Shown: piece by piece, positions 12,289 through 22,579 of the stretch
Numbering within the stretch: the first letter of the stretch is position 1
Layout: the number at the start of each line of letters is the position of its first letter
From: Podocnemis expansa
Lineage: Eukaryota > Chordata > Testudines > Podocnemididae
Direction of reading: 5' to 3'
DNA: 64,000 nt
Assembly: GCA_007922195.1 (NCBI GenBank)
Contig: ML681995.1
Span: 17,510,964-17,574,963, forward strand
Notes under the pieces: generated by a model
What the model saw: the letters and a program-made list of their open reading frames with translations, nothing else
Databases searched by the model: none
What the model was told of the DNA's origin: nothing
Made by a program: the position numbers and the translations under genes

Positions 12289-12870
12289 TGTCATAGGTGC
12301 CATAGAATGATATGTAAAGGCAGTACTTTTAGATCAAAAGAGGCCTGCTCTTCTGGACCAAGAACATCAGAGTCCAAAGCAATAATAGGGTTAGAAGTTC
12401 CAAGTGGCCCCAGTGTACATTAATGGTGATGACCCCACAGTTTTAAGGTGACCACAGCTTTTGTTATACTTCTTGATCTACCTGGGCATAAACTTGTGTC
12501 ATTGTTGAAAGACATATTTTAAGGGATTATCACACATCATGAATCAAAATATTATGGCACTCTTGCAGCATTGCAGAGTGCTGGGTATGCAAGACCTGCA
12601 CTCTCCCCAACCATCCCATTCGGGAGATAGTGTGTCCCATGAGGGTGCTGTCATGGGCTGCATGTGGTCTGCAGGTCATATGTTTGACACTCTTGCCTTC
12701 AAGGGTGTGGGGACTTTAATTAACACTTTTGCAGATCTCAGATGAGAATCCTTCAACCTAAGCTAAAAGTTATATGGAAAGTCCCTTCCTCCCCAGCTTC
12801 TCATAATAACATTGTCAATGCCTAACAATGAGAGTGAGTTCACAATTATCCCAAACAGAGGGTTAGTCTG
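12289..12870. other. No recognised feature
   Basis: Apparently unique AT-rich sequence. Short open frames only, with no domain wording. Confidence 0.5.
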
Positions 12871-12874
12871 GATT

Positions 12875-12980
12875 TAGTTCTTCAAAGTGTCTGATGAAGT
12901 GCGATTTTCTCCCATGAAAGCTCACACAATAAATAAATTAGTTAGTCTTTAAAAGTGCCGCAGGACTCATTGGGGGTTTT
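12875..12980 (+). repeat. Penelope-like element terminal repeat (pLTR) fragment
   Basis: It has the family's shared 3' wording: TTCAAAGTGTCTGATGAAG, a short stem-loop (TGCGA...TCCCA), GAAAGCTCAC, AATAAATAAATT, GTTAGTCTTTAA, and a decayed 'gtgccgcaggactc'. It is collinear with the 3' end of the Penelope-like copy at 56.8-57.0 kb. Confidence 0.75.
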
Positions 12981-14299
12981 CCAGATTTTAGGTGTTGAAC
13001 TACCCGCTGGGGGAGCAGTTAGGTTACACTCTTTCTTGTTGGTTAGTTTAGGCAGGTAGACACAAGCATTCTGGCATCTGTGAATCCTATTTTGAGACAT
13101 TTGTTCCACTCCCTGCATCATTGTGTAGGATGTCAAAGCATCTACTCAGGCTCTGTGAATCTGTGACTTTTGTGCACCATGATGCTCTGTATTGCCACTC
13201 TTAAGTTGCATTGCAAATCCAGCCATTGGTTTTTATTGGTTTTTTGTTTGACCTATTTCTCTTGCAGAGGTAGCAGTGAATGTGGCCAGTGGCACAGTAT
13301 GGTCTGCTACATAATAGCAAATGTATCAGAATTCTAGCTATTCAGGATGTAACGTTCACATGGACTTGAATCTTTTCAGAGTTAATTTGTAGGTAGTTGT
13401 TACGAAGCAGTTTTGGAATGCTGTACATAATTGGGGATGGTGGATTTGTCGTCAGCAATGTCACATCCCTGTGCCCAGTAAATACTCGAGTCAAACTCTC
13501 TTCCTTATTTATATGAATCCAAACCACTTCACAACAGCTAGGAGACACTTAGGGAAATTCATTTCAGAGCAATTATTCTACTTTCTAGGCGATTAAAGTC
13601 TCTCCGTTTCTGCCTTTTGGCCTTTCAGCTCTGTTTTATCACACCATCCATTGTGTGCTAAATAATCTCCCAGAAATTCATTGCCCGTCACGTCTCATTG
13701 CTTAAACAACGTACACTAAGCCATGCTAATAACGCCTTTGTTCCATTCAGGTCTGTAACATTGTAAATACTGAAAGCAAAGTGCTAAGATGAATGCCAGC
13801 AGAAAAATTCAAGGGAGAAACTTGTACATTATGTGTAGATTGGACTGCTTTTAGGTAACAGATGACCTTGTCTACAGGTTTCCTGGATGACCTCTGCTTC
13901 CCACAACTGGGTTGAAAATTGTAGCTGTCCAGGCCCAGCTTGGCTTGGAATAGTACTTCCAAGCAGCTGTGCCCCACACCTTTTCTACTTTCATTTTCTA
14001 TCAAAAAGGCTAATTGAAGGACTTGCAGAACATTTTATTTTATTTAAATGAACCACTCAGGGCCATGCTTTCCTATGCTGATCTTTGCCTTACTCCACAC
14101 ACAATTCTATTGGTTTCCATATATCCCTTTAGTTGAGCTGGATTAAGGCACAGATAGTGGAGGACACTGCGTAGGGCCCCAGCTCCTGGAGGCACTTGAC
14201 AAAGTGGTCAGAATTTCAGCTTACATTTTAAAATGGAATCATCTTTCTAGACCTCATGGCTGCAGAGATGAACTGGAAACTGTGACCCAACTGTAAAAT
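12981..14299. other. No gene; one block looks unlike local repeats
   Basis: No recognised repeat. The block at about 13,560-13,760 is of balanced, complex composition and lacks repeat wording, which makes it a weak candidate for conserved non-coding sequence. Short open frames have no domain wording. Confidence 0.35.
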
Positions 14300-14779
14300 A
14301 TGTAGTGATCCTCATCTAAGTCTGTGTACAGTGTGTAACCATAGCTCTGGTAAGGATAGGCTGGAGAATTGCACCATTACAAGGAGAAGTCAGATCTATG
14401 AGATTGGGAACTCCCTGCTGAGAAGGACAGACAGGCCTGTAACCAGAGCTGCTCCAGAGACCAGAAGGGTATGCTGCCAGCTGGGTGCCAAGATGTGGGA
14501 TGTGGATCTGAGGCTGAAAAGGATCCAAAAGGGAATGGGAAAGAATTCTCTGACTGTCCATGTGTAACAAATGATATAGCTAGATTCTCACTAGAATGTA
14601 TCAAAGGAGACTATGCCAGACTGGGGAAGACTCTTTAGGAAATCAAGGCTCAGGTGATGTTCACTGGGATTCTACTTGTCTCTAGAGGAAGATGGCAAAG
14701 GCGTGACAAGATTCTGATGATCAACAGATGGCTCAGGTGGTGGTGCTATATGGAGGACTTGGGGATGTATGGGCACTAA

Positions 14780-15184
14780 GGCTATGTCTTCATCAGAAAA
14801 CTTAGTTCAGATTTCCTTAGTTTGAACTAAGCAGTTCCCAGTTAGTCTGCGGCTTTTTAGTTTGAACTGGCCATGCTGACTAGTTTGAACTAAAAAGTTA
14901 GTTTGAACTAGCCGAACTGACTAGTTCAAACTAAAAAGTAAGTTTGAACTAGAAAGCGTGCTTAGTTTGAACTAACCACTTCAAACTTTAATTTCAAACT
15001 AAGTCATCCAAATAGTGCTCGTTCAAACTGAAGTTCAAACTAACCATTCGAGCTAGCTAGTTTGAAATAAGCTTTGCTTAGAGCTTTCTTAGTTCGAGCT
15101 AGGCACAGTCTAGTTACATGCGAACTAAATTAGTTCAGACTGAGCTTGCTTGGTCTTGACTAATTGGCTAATGTAGACATAGCC
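14780..15184. mobile_element. Foldback MITE, 'GTTTGAACTA' core
   Basis: Ends GGCTATGTCT and AGACATAGCC are inverted. The interior is almost wholly short inverted and direct copies of TTAGTTTGAACTAA-type words. Flanks TAA (14777-14779) and TAG (15185-15187) fit a decayed 3 bp duplication. It sits inside the 5' part of the CR1 copy. No protein is encoded. A 3 bp TSD is compatible with the PIF/Harbinger group, but no transposase is present to confirm it. Confidence 0.8.
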
Positions 15185-15479
15185 TAGGAGGCATTCATGG
15201 ACATGGCATTCATGTTCTTTTGGAATGGATTTCACCTGAACAGGGAGGGAAATCCACTTCTAGGATGGAGATAACAACAACTGACAGCTGTAAATTAGGG
15301 AGTTGGGGGATATGGTTGGGAGATGTCCAGGTAATCTTCATGCCTGATATTAGCATTGAGAGGGAGGACAATGAAATAAAAAAGGACACAACAGAATGAC
15401 TATGACAGATCAGTGGCACAGGGCTCCTTGTTTGTTGTGCCAAATCAGGTAAGGAACATGGATGAAGCCAAACAACAAA

Positions 15480-16244
15480 ATTTTAAATGTTTGTACACCA
15501 ATGGAAGAAGCCTGGGTAACAAAGAGGAGGAACTAGAGCTACCGGTAGAGGAAGTGAAGCCAGATTTTAAGGGATAACAGAAACATGGTGGAATAGTCAT
15601 CACAAATTGGTGTACAAGTAGTGAAGACTACGTGCTGTTTTGGAAAAACATAATAAAGGCAAAGATGGTGGAATGGCATTACATATCAATGATGAGGTAG
15701 ACTAAAGAAATTTGAAGTGATGGAATTGATGAGGCACTCTGTCTGGGTAAAAATCATACTAGGGGAGAAAACTACTCGAATTTCTCCTGGACTAGTGCTT
15801 GAGGTGTGCTACAGATCACTGGGATCGCATTTGGACATAGATAGAGACCTCTTTAAGGCATTTAATGAAGTAAATACTACTGGGAACTGTGTGTCCAGGA
15901 GAGACTTTAACTTCTCAGATGTAGACTGGAAGGCATCAGTTAGTAGTAGTAACAAGGTCCAGATTTTCCTAGATATGATAGCTGATGAATTCCTTCAAAA
16001 AACAGTTATGAATCTACCAAGAGAGAATGCCATTTTAGATTTGGTATTGGCGAGTAGCAAGGATATCATAGAAGAACTCATAATAGGGGACAACCTTGGT
16101 TTGAGTGACCATGAGTTAATTCAGTTAAAAGTAAATGGAATAATAAACAAAAAGAAATCTGTGACTGGAGCCTTTAACTTTAAAAGGGCTAACTTTAAAA
16201 AACTAAGGAAATTAGGTAAGCGAACTGAACTGAAGAACTCTTGA
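15480..16244 (+). pseudogene. CR1 ORF2 endonuclease (APE-type) remnant
   Basis: The APE endonuclease nicks target DNA for CR1. Around 15,495 the frame reads CTNGRSLGNKEEELEL (normally C.NARSLGNK..EL), followed by a broken 'IT ETWWN' region near 15,575. The open stretch 15717-16244 then gives RDFNFSDVDWKAS (normally GDFNFPDIDW), AILDLVLASS and LGLSDHELIQL, the Asp-His catalytic end of the fold. The stretch continues as the CR1 linker (FNFKRANFKKL). It is recognisable but internally stopped upstream of 15,717. Confidence 0.8.
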
Positions 16245-16469
16245 ATCTAATTGTGGAGGAGGCTTGGAATCATTTCAAGTGAAAGCTGCAGGAACTATTT
16301 GAAGTCTGCATCTCAAGGAAGGAGAAAAACTTCATAGGTAAGAGCTATAGACCAAGCTGGATGTGCAAGCATCTTAGAAAGGTGATTAAGAGAAAGCAGA
16401 AAGCCTACAATGAGTGAAAGATGGGAGGGATCAGCAAGGAAAATTAACTGTTGGAAGGCAGAACATGTA

Positions 16470-16923
16470 GGCTTTGTCTATACTTACAGCATTACTTCAA
16501 ATTAACTTACTTCAGACTAATTAAATCCAACTAATAGTGGTTAATTCAAACTAAGTTAATTCAAACTAACATGGGCCCACTAGAAACCCAAATCAAGCTA
16601 GCATGTCTATGTACAGGACTTGCTAGTTTGTTTTAGGAAGGGGGCACCATGAGAAGTGTGGCAACATAGCACCCAAGAAGGGCTGTGCCCCACCCAATAC
16701 ATAGAAAGAGGAATGCACCCTGAGATGAAGAAGGTCAAAATGTTAATTTGAACTAAGGGTTAGTTGAATTAACATGGCTCCATTGGGTTAATTTGAACTA
16801 ATAAGTTTCAGTTAACCATTACTTCAAAGTTAAGGGAGGTTTTATAACTTTGAAGTAAGGGTTCATTACTTCTAATTAAGTAATTGCTGACTTCAAAGTA
16901 ATGAAAGCCAGTGTGGCCATGCC
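16470..16923. mobile_element. Foldback MITE, 'TTACTTCAAA / TTAATTTGAA' core
   Basis: Ends GGCTTTGTCTATAC and GTGTGGCCATGCC are inverted and diverged. Flanks TGTA (16466-16469) and TGTA (16924-16927) match. It lies in the CR1 linker; excision rejoins 'gaacatgta' and 'gagataaag'. A middle segment of about 150 bp (16.6-16.75 kb) is not palindromic. Confidence 0.75.
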
Positions 16924-16999
16924 TGTAGAGATAAAGTGAGACAGGCCAAAGTCAAAAAGAATTGGGCCTCACCAAGGGAATTAAAACAAATAGTCAGTC

Positions 17000-18250
17000 A
17001 ATGGTTCTATAACTATATAAATAGGAAGAAAATAAAGAAGAGTGGGAACGGTAAAGACTGAAGCTGGGGTGGATGTTAAGGGTAATCTAGTAATGGCCAA
17101 ATATCTATTCTAAACAAATACTTTGCCTCTGTTTTTAATGAGGGTAACGATTAGCTTCAGGATAATGGTAGGATTGCTAATGAGAAGAGGATATGGAGGT
17201 ATAAATTACCACATTTGAGTTAGAAGCCAAACTGAAACTGCTTAATGGAGCTAAACTAGGGATTCGGGGGGGATAATTTCCATCCAAGAATATTAAAGGA
17301 ACTGGCACACCAAACTACAAGCCCATTAGCAAGGATTTTCAATGAATCTGTAAACACTAGAGGATTTACTAACATGGTTCTTATTTTCCAGAAAGGGAAA
17401 AAATATGATCCTGGTAACCACAGGCTTGTTCAGTTTGACCTCAGTAGAATGTAAGGTCTTGGGAAAAAACTTGAAAGAGAAAGTAGTTAAGGATATCTAC
17501 GTTAATGGAAATTGGGATAAAACACAACATAGCTTTACACAAGGTAGATCATGCCAGATCAAGCCTTATCTTTTATGAGAAGATAACAGATTTTTATGGG
17601 CAAAGACTATGTGGTGATCCTAATTTACTTAGATTTTAGCAAGACATTTGATACAGTTCCACATAGGAAATTATTAAAGTTGAAAAAGGTAGGGATTAAT
17701 ATGAAAAGAGAAAGGTGGGTAAGGAACAGGTTAAAGAAGAGACTACAGTTGCCATGCTGAAAGGTGAGCTTTCAGGCTAGAAGGAGGTAACTAGTGGAGT
17801 TCATCATGGACCGGTCTTAGGACCAATCTTATTTAACCTTTTCATTGCTGACCTTGGCACAAAAAGTGAGAGTGTGCTGATAAAGATTGTGAGTGACACA
17901 AAGTTGGGAGGTATTAGCAGTTCAGAGATGGACTGGGATATCATACAAGAAGATCTAGGTGACCTTGTAAACTGGAGGAATAGGAATAAGATAAAATTAA
18001 ATAGTAGAGGATGCAAGGTCATGCATTTAGCGACTAATAAGAATTTTTGATATAAGCTTGGGATGCATCAGTTGAAAGTGATGAAAGAGGAGAAAGAACT
18101 GGGCATAGTAGATGAATATGAGCCTGCAGTGTGATGTGGCCGTGAAAAAAGCTGATGTGGTCATAAGATGCATCAGATGAGGTATTTCCAGTAGAGATAA
18201 GGAGGTGTTAGTGCTGTTCTACAAGACATTGGTGAGACCATCTCTGCAGG
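17000..18250 (+). pseudogene. CR1 ORF2 reverse transcriptase remnant
   Basis: Fragments in shifting frames keep RT boxes. At 17.5-17.7 kb: QGRSCQIKPY (normally GKSCLTNLL), then ILIYLDFSKTFDTVPHRKLLKL, the first catalytic Asp box. At 17.79-18.12 kb: GVHHGPVLGPILFNLFIADL, then KIVSDTKLGG where the family has KFADDTKLGG, so one catalytic Asp is changed. VMHLATNK and LGIVDEYE follow. Numerous frameshifts and stops make it a fossil. Confidence 0.82.
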
Positions 18251-18929
18251 GTTACTTTAAAGTAAGCTGTAACACCCTGGAATGCTGTTCTGGGGCCCAC
18301 AAATTTGAGACGCCAGCATTCTGGGGCCCTGAAAAATAGAAAAAAACCTGATGGAATGTACATTCCACTCTGTCCTGGCCCAGGAGCTGCAGCCAGGCTG
18401 GGGAAGGGAGATTTCAAATCTCCCACCCTGTGCGCTCTAAGATGTAGGGAGCAGCTCCAGCCAGGTAAGTCAGGTGGGGTGGGGGATCGGTGGGGGTGGT
18501 GAGCTGGGGGGTGGGCAGGAAAGGGTACCAGAAATCCCCTCCCCCTTGCAGATCTGGCTCCTATCTGGTCACCATGCCCTGTGCAGGCTTCAGGGCCACA
18601 CATGGAGTATCCCAAGTTAGTGCAGGGCAGGGGTGCAGGAGGGTGTCCTGCAGCTACTGTGGTCTGGCAGTGAGCCGGTTTGCAAGCAGGATGGCAGGGG
18701 AAGGAAGCAGACTGCAGTGGCTAGAGACTTAAAAGGGTATCAGCAAGCAGCAGCCAGCACCTCCTGCTGCTGCTACCCCCCCCCCCCCACACACCAGTAG
18801 CAGTGGTGGGAGATTTAAAAGGGTACCATTATGTTGGTGCCATGAAACCATGTCCATCTAAGGCTGCCTCAGGGGCGGCTACTCCACATCCTATTGGTGC
18901 TGCTTTGGCGCACAGCAAACTGTTCAAAG
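18247..18929 (+). mobile_element. hAT-like non-autonomous element inside CR1
   Basis: It opens CAGGGTTAC and shares the 'aatgctgttctggggccc' wording of the two better preserved copies at 21.9-22.6 and 57.6-58.5 kb. Flanking 8-mers CATCTCTG (18239-18246) and CACCTCTG (18930-18937) match at 7 of 8. The far end (TTCAAAG) does not match the expected CCCTG, so that end is decayed or mis-set. It contains a C-run at about 18,777-18,788. Confidence 0.65.
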
Positions 18930-19820
18930 CACCTCTGGAATATTGTGTGCCGTTCTGGTCCCCTATGTTTAAGAAAGATGAATTCAAACTGGAACAGGTA
19001 CAGAGGACGGCAAGTTGGATGATCTATGGAATGGAAAACCTGCCTTATGAAAGGAGACTCAGAGCTTTGGCTTGTTTAGGCTAACCAGAAGGAGGCTGAG
19101 GGAAGGTAAGATTGCTATCTATAGAAACATCAGAGGAATAAATACCAGAGAGGGAGATAAATTATTTAAATTCAGCATCAGTGTGAACACAAGAACAAAT
19201 GGATATATGGTAAACTTGCCATCAGGAAGTTTAGACTTGAAATTAGATATAGGTTTCTAACCATCAGAGCAGTGAAGTTCTGGAATGGTCTTTCAAGGGG
19301 AGCTGGAAGACCATAAAATTGTGCTGAGTTCAAAACAGAGATGGATAATTTTACAGAGGGGATGATATGATGGGACAGCCTAGTTTGGCAACTGACTGAC
19401 TGATCTTTGACTTTGAATGGTGGTGGATATGCTAAATGTCTGAGATGGGATGTTAGCTGGGGTGGGTTCTGAGTTATTATAGGGAATTGTTTCTTGGGTG
19501 CCTGGCTGGTAAGTCTTATCCACATGCTTACGGTTTAACTAATTGCCATATTTGGGGTCGAGAAGTAATTTTCCCTCAGGGTAGGTTTCCAAAGGCTATG
19601 GGTGTTTTTTGCTTTCCTCTGTAGTAAAGGGCATGGCTCATTTGCTGGTGGATTCTCTGTACCATAAAGTCTTAAACCATGATCTGAGGACTTTAATAAT
19701 GCAGTCATGGTTAGAGGTTTATTGCAGAATGTGTTAGGTAAGGTTCTGCAGCCTGTATTGTGTCGGAGGTCACGCTAAGGTAAGAAGAACCCAATATGAT
19801 CATCTCGAGTCTGAGTCTGA

Positions 19821-20100
19821 GCTCCATGATCACTTCCTTCTCTAGAAGGGGCACCGTCCCAACAGAGAATCGTGCACCTGTGTGACCCTTGCTTCTGTGG
19901 CTCGGCTGAGGTGGTGTTGACTGGCATCCCCATGTGACTTATTCTGTGCTCAGATGGACCAGAAAGGAACCCTCTCTCCCCCGAACAGGCAGGAAGGGAC
20001 CTTGAGAAGTCATCAGCTCCAGTCCCCTGGCCCTTAGGCAGGACCAAGTAAACCTACATCATTCCTGACAGGTGTTTGTCCAACCTTTTCTTAAAAACTG
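19821..20100 (-). repeat. CR1 3' UTR fragment
   Basis: Minus-strand CR1 tail wording runs up to the left edge of the MITE at 20,104 ('cattcctgacaggtgtttgt', 'ccaaccttttcttaaaaac'). A related tail segment of about 65 bp lies in the opposite orientation just right of that MITE (20,590-20,670). Confidence 0.65.
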
Positions 20101-20103
20101 ATA

Positions 20104-20530
20104 GGCTATGTCCACACATACATCATTATTTCGAAGTAAGTTATTTCAAAATGAGTTATTTCAAAATAAAGTCCTTATTTCGAAATAAGTTAATTTGAGT
20201 TAAGGGAAAGCCTGCTTTTGAAACAGCTGTTATTTCGAAATGGTTATTTCAAAATAAGGCCGTTTGGACATGTTGTTTCGAAACAGTTGTTTCAAAACAA
20301 TGGTGGTGTTTTGAAAGAACATGCCCAAATGGTGTTATTTTGAAATAACCATTTCAAAATAACAGCCGTTTCAAAATGAACGGGGTTTAAGCTGTTTCGA
20401 AATGATGGTTCTTATTTTGAAATGACAGAGCCTGTCATTTTGAAATAAGAAAACATCATGTGGACATTCAGTTTATTATTTCGAAACAACCAGCGTTGTC
20501 TCGAAATAAAAGACTCGTGTGGACATACCC
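20104..20530. mobile_element. Foldback MITE, 'TTATTTCGAAATAA' core
   Basis: Ends GGCTATGTCCACAC and GTGTGGACATACCC are inverted. Perfect 3 bp flanks ATA (20101-20103 and 20531-20533). The interior is many copies of TTATTTCGAAATAA-like palindromes with TTTCAAAA variants. Inserted in CR1 tail sequence. Confidence 0.85.
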
Positions 20531-20533
20531 ATA

Positions 20534-21640
20534 GTGATGGGAATTCCACAACTTTGGAAGGTAAATAAACTCTGGAACTGGCTTCCAACATTGTGGAATT
20601 CCTTTCACTGGATGTTTTTAAGAACAGGTTGGACACACACTTGTCAGGAATGATATAGATTTACTTGGTTCCCCCCCAATATCTCAAATCTCCTTTACTG
20701 CAGATTAAGCCCATTACTACTTGTTCTGTTTTCACTGACTATAGACAACACTTGATCACTATCATCTTTTATAACAGTCCTTTATGTATTTGAAGACTGT
20801 TCCAAGGTCCCTCTTCAGTCATCCTTTTTCAAGACTAAATGGCTATGTCTGCATCTCCAATTTTAGTTCAGGACCTCCTAGTCCGAACTAAAGAAATTTG
20901 AGGATCGTCCAAACTAGCCTAGGGCTAGTTCAAACTAACCATGCATTGTAGTTCAAACTAATGCTTAGTTCAAACTAGAATGTGCGGTTAGTTCAAACTA
21001 GTAGCTTAGTTCAAACTTAGTAAGTTTGAACTAACCCTTAGTTCAGGTCTTGCCTGGGCTTAGTTAAAGTTCAAACTAAGAGCGGAAGTCCAAACTAACA
21101 TTCGTACTAACTAGTTTGGACTAAGCTTTGCCTAGTTCAAACTAAGAAATTTCCTGCTTTGAATGAGGCAATGCCTAATGTAGCCATGTGCTAAATTAGT
21201 CTGAACTAACTTCTTTAGTCTGGACTAATTTGCCAGTGTAGACACAGCCAATGTGCCCTCTTGGTTTGCTTGTTGTTGTTGTTTTTCCTCTTTAAACTTT
21301 CCTCATAGGTCATGTTTTCTCAACCTTTTCTTGTTTTTTGTTCTTTATGCTCTTTTCTGAACTATTTACACTTTGTGCATGTCTTTCCTAAAGGGTAGTG
21401 ACCTAAACTGGACACAACTTCAGTCAGTGCTGAACACAGTGGGCACAATTACTTACCATGTGTTATGTTTGATTTTCCTTGTAATACAACCCAAAATTAT
21501 ATTAATCTTTTCTGCAACTGCATCATGGTGTTGATTCCATATTCTGTTTCTGATCCACTGTCACCCTTAGAAGTATTTACAACTAACCAGTTACTTCACC
21601 TTTTGTAATTATGCATATTACATTTTCATTTGACAACAGT
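20534..21640 (-). repeat. CR1 3' end pieces around a MITE
   Basis: 20,560-20,670 reads as CR1 tail on the plus strand. 20,670-20,840 and 21,250-21,640 read as one minus-strand CR1 tail ('caaggtccctcttcagtcat', 'cctcataggtcatgttttct', 'gtgacctaaactggacacaa', 'cagtcagtgctgaacac') split by the MITE at 20841-21249. Confidence 0.75.
20841..21249. mobile_element. Foldback MITE, 'GTTCAAACTA' core
   Basis: Ends GGCTATGTCTGC and GTAGACACAGCC are inverted; perfect 3 bp flanks AAT (20838-20840 and 21250-21252). The interior is dense with AGTTCAAACTA and its complement. Closely related to the copies at 14.78 and 41.30 kb. It interrupts a CR1 tail. Confidence 0.85.
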
Positions 21641-21925
21641 GTAAGAGCTACATGGCATAATATAAACAACATCATTAAATGATTTCTAATAATACAAAAT
21701 CATGGATAAAAATCTGTTTGGAAATATCTTCGTATTAATAACCTGGATAGTTGCTTTTGCAAAACAACTGCACAATGTCATCAGCTCAAAGTAAAGAGGT
21801 AAGAGATGGTTTTTGTCCAGTTAATTAAAAAACAAAAGAGTTTATCAAACAAAACCTGTGTGGTCTGTTTTATCAACAGCAAGAGCATCCCCATTTAAGT
21901 GTAGTGAAATTTTGTTTCTAGTGAG

Positions 21926-22571
21926 CAGGGTTAAGTTGGGCCAGAACGCAGTGGAACACCATTCCAGGGGCCACTATTTTTAGGGGCTCAGCATTCGGGG
22001 CCCCCTAAAAATAGATAATGGAGCCAGAATGCTGCATTCTGGGTCCCAGCACTTAAAAATAGTGGGCCCTAGAAAGCAGCATTCTGGTTCCATTATCTAC
22101 TTTTAGGGGCACGGATGCTTGGCTCCTAAAAATAGCAGCCCCCGGGATGGTGTTCTGCAGCATTCCAGCAGGCGGGGGGCGGGGGGGACGACTTGCCCTG
22201 CTCCCCTGCACATGCGCAGCTTGTGCTTGGAGGCAGAAACCTCTAAGCGCAGCCTGCAGGCTACATTGTCTCCTGGCCCAGTGTGTGGCTGCCGGTAAGT
22301 GCTGGGGTGTCCCAGTTCTAGCTGGGAGAGGGGTATTGGGGGTGCCTGAGCTGGGGGTAGGTATTGGTGGTAGGGGGTGGATTTTGGGGGTGGGTATTGG
22401 GGGCTGGAGGTGGATTTTTGGGACAGGGAAATGGATATTGGGGGCAGGAGCTGGGGTGCAGGGTAGGCAGGTGGTAGGCTGGCGTTTGGGGGGCAGGAGC
22501 TCGGGTGCAGGCGGGGTGGTGCACCCAATTAGGGGGGTTCTGGGGTCTGTCAAATTATACTTTAATCCCTG
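21926..22571 (+). mobile_element. Non-autonomous hAT element (CAGGGTTAAG ends), exact 8 bp TSD
   Basis: 646 bp bounded by CAGGGTTAAG and CTTTAATCCCTG (inverted ends) and flanked by a perfect 8 bp duplication CTAGTGAG (21918-21925 and 22572-22579), the hAT hallmark. The interior has short inverted blocks of 'ccctaaaaatag' / 'ctatttttagggg', then a G-rich tract of 'ggtattggggg' repeats (22,325-22,450) that opens long but meaningless proline- and glycine-rich frames. A 907 bp relative lies inverted at 57586-58492. Confidence 0.88.
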
Positions 22572-22579
22572 CTAGTGAG

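Larger units (their letters stand above)
14300..19820 (+). mobile_element. CR1 LINE, near full span but degenerate, with three nested insertions
   Basis: Plus-strand CR1: 5' region from about 14.3 kb ('ggctcaggtggtggtgctat', 'ggaggcattcatggac' either side of an insertion), endonuclease at 15.48-16.25 kb, RT at about 17.0-18.25 kb, and C-terminal region plus 3' UTR from 18.94 to about 19.82 kb. Foldback MITEs at 14780-15184 and 16470-16923 and a hAT-like element at 18247-18929 interrupt it; removing each reunites CR1 words, such as GGTGAGACCA with ACCTCTGGAATATTGTG. Many stops and frameshifts make it non-functional. The upstream end is approximate. Confidence 0.85.

Noticed and set aside
14780..15184. 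CRISPR-like regularly repeated short palindromes
   Set aside because: Repeats are ~10-14 bp, irregularly spaced and self-complementary, lie in inverted ends with a 3 bp duplication, and the DNA is eukaryotic.
22053..22575. Proline-rich (minus) and glycine-rich (plus) frames of 140-166 codons
   Set aside because: They lie wholly inside the hAT element and come from its repetitive G-rich centre.
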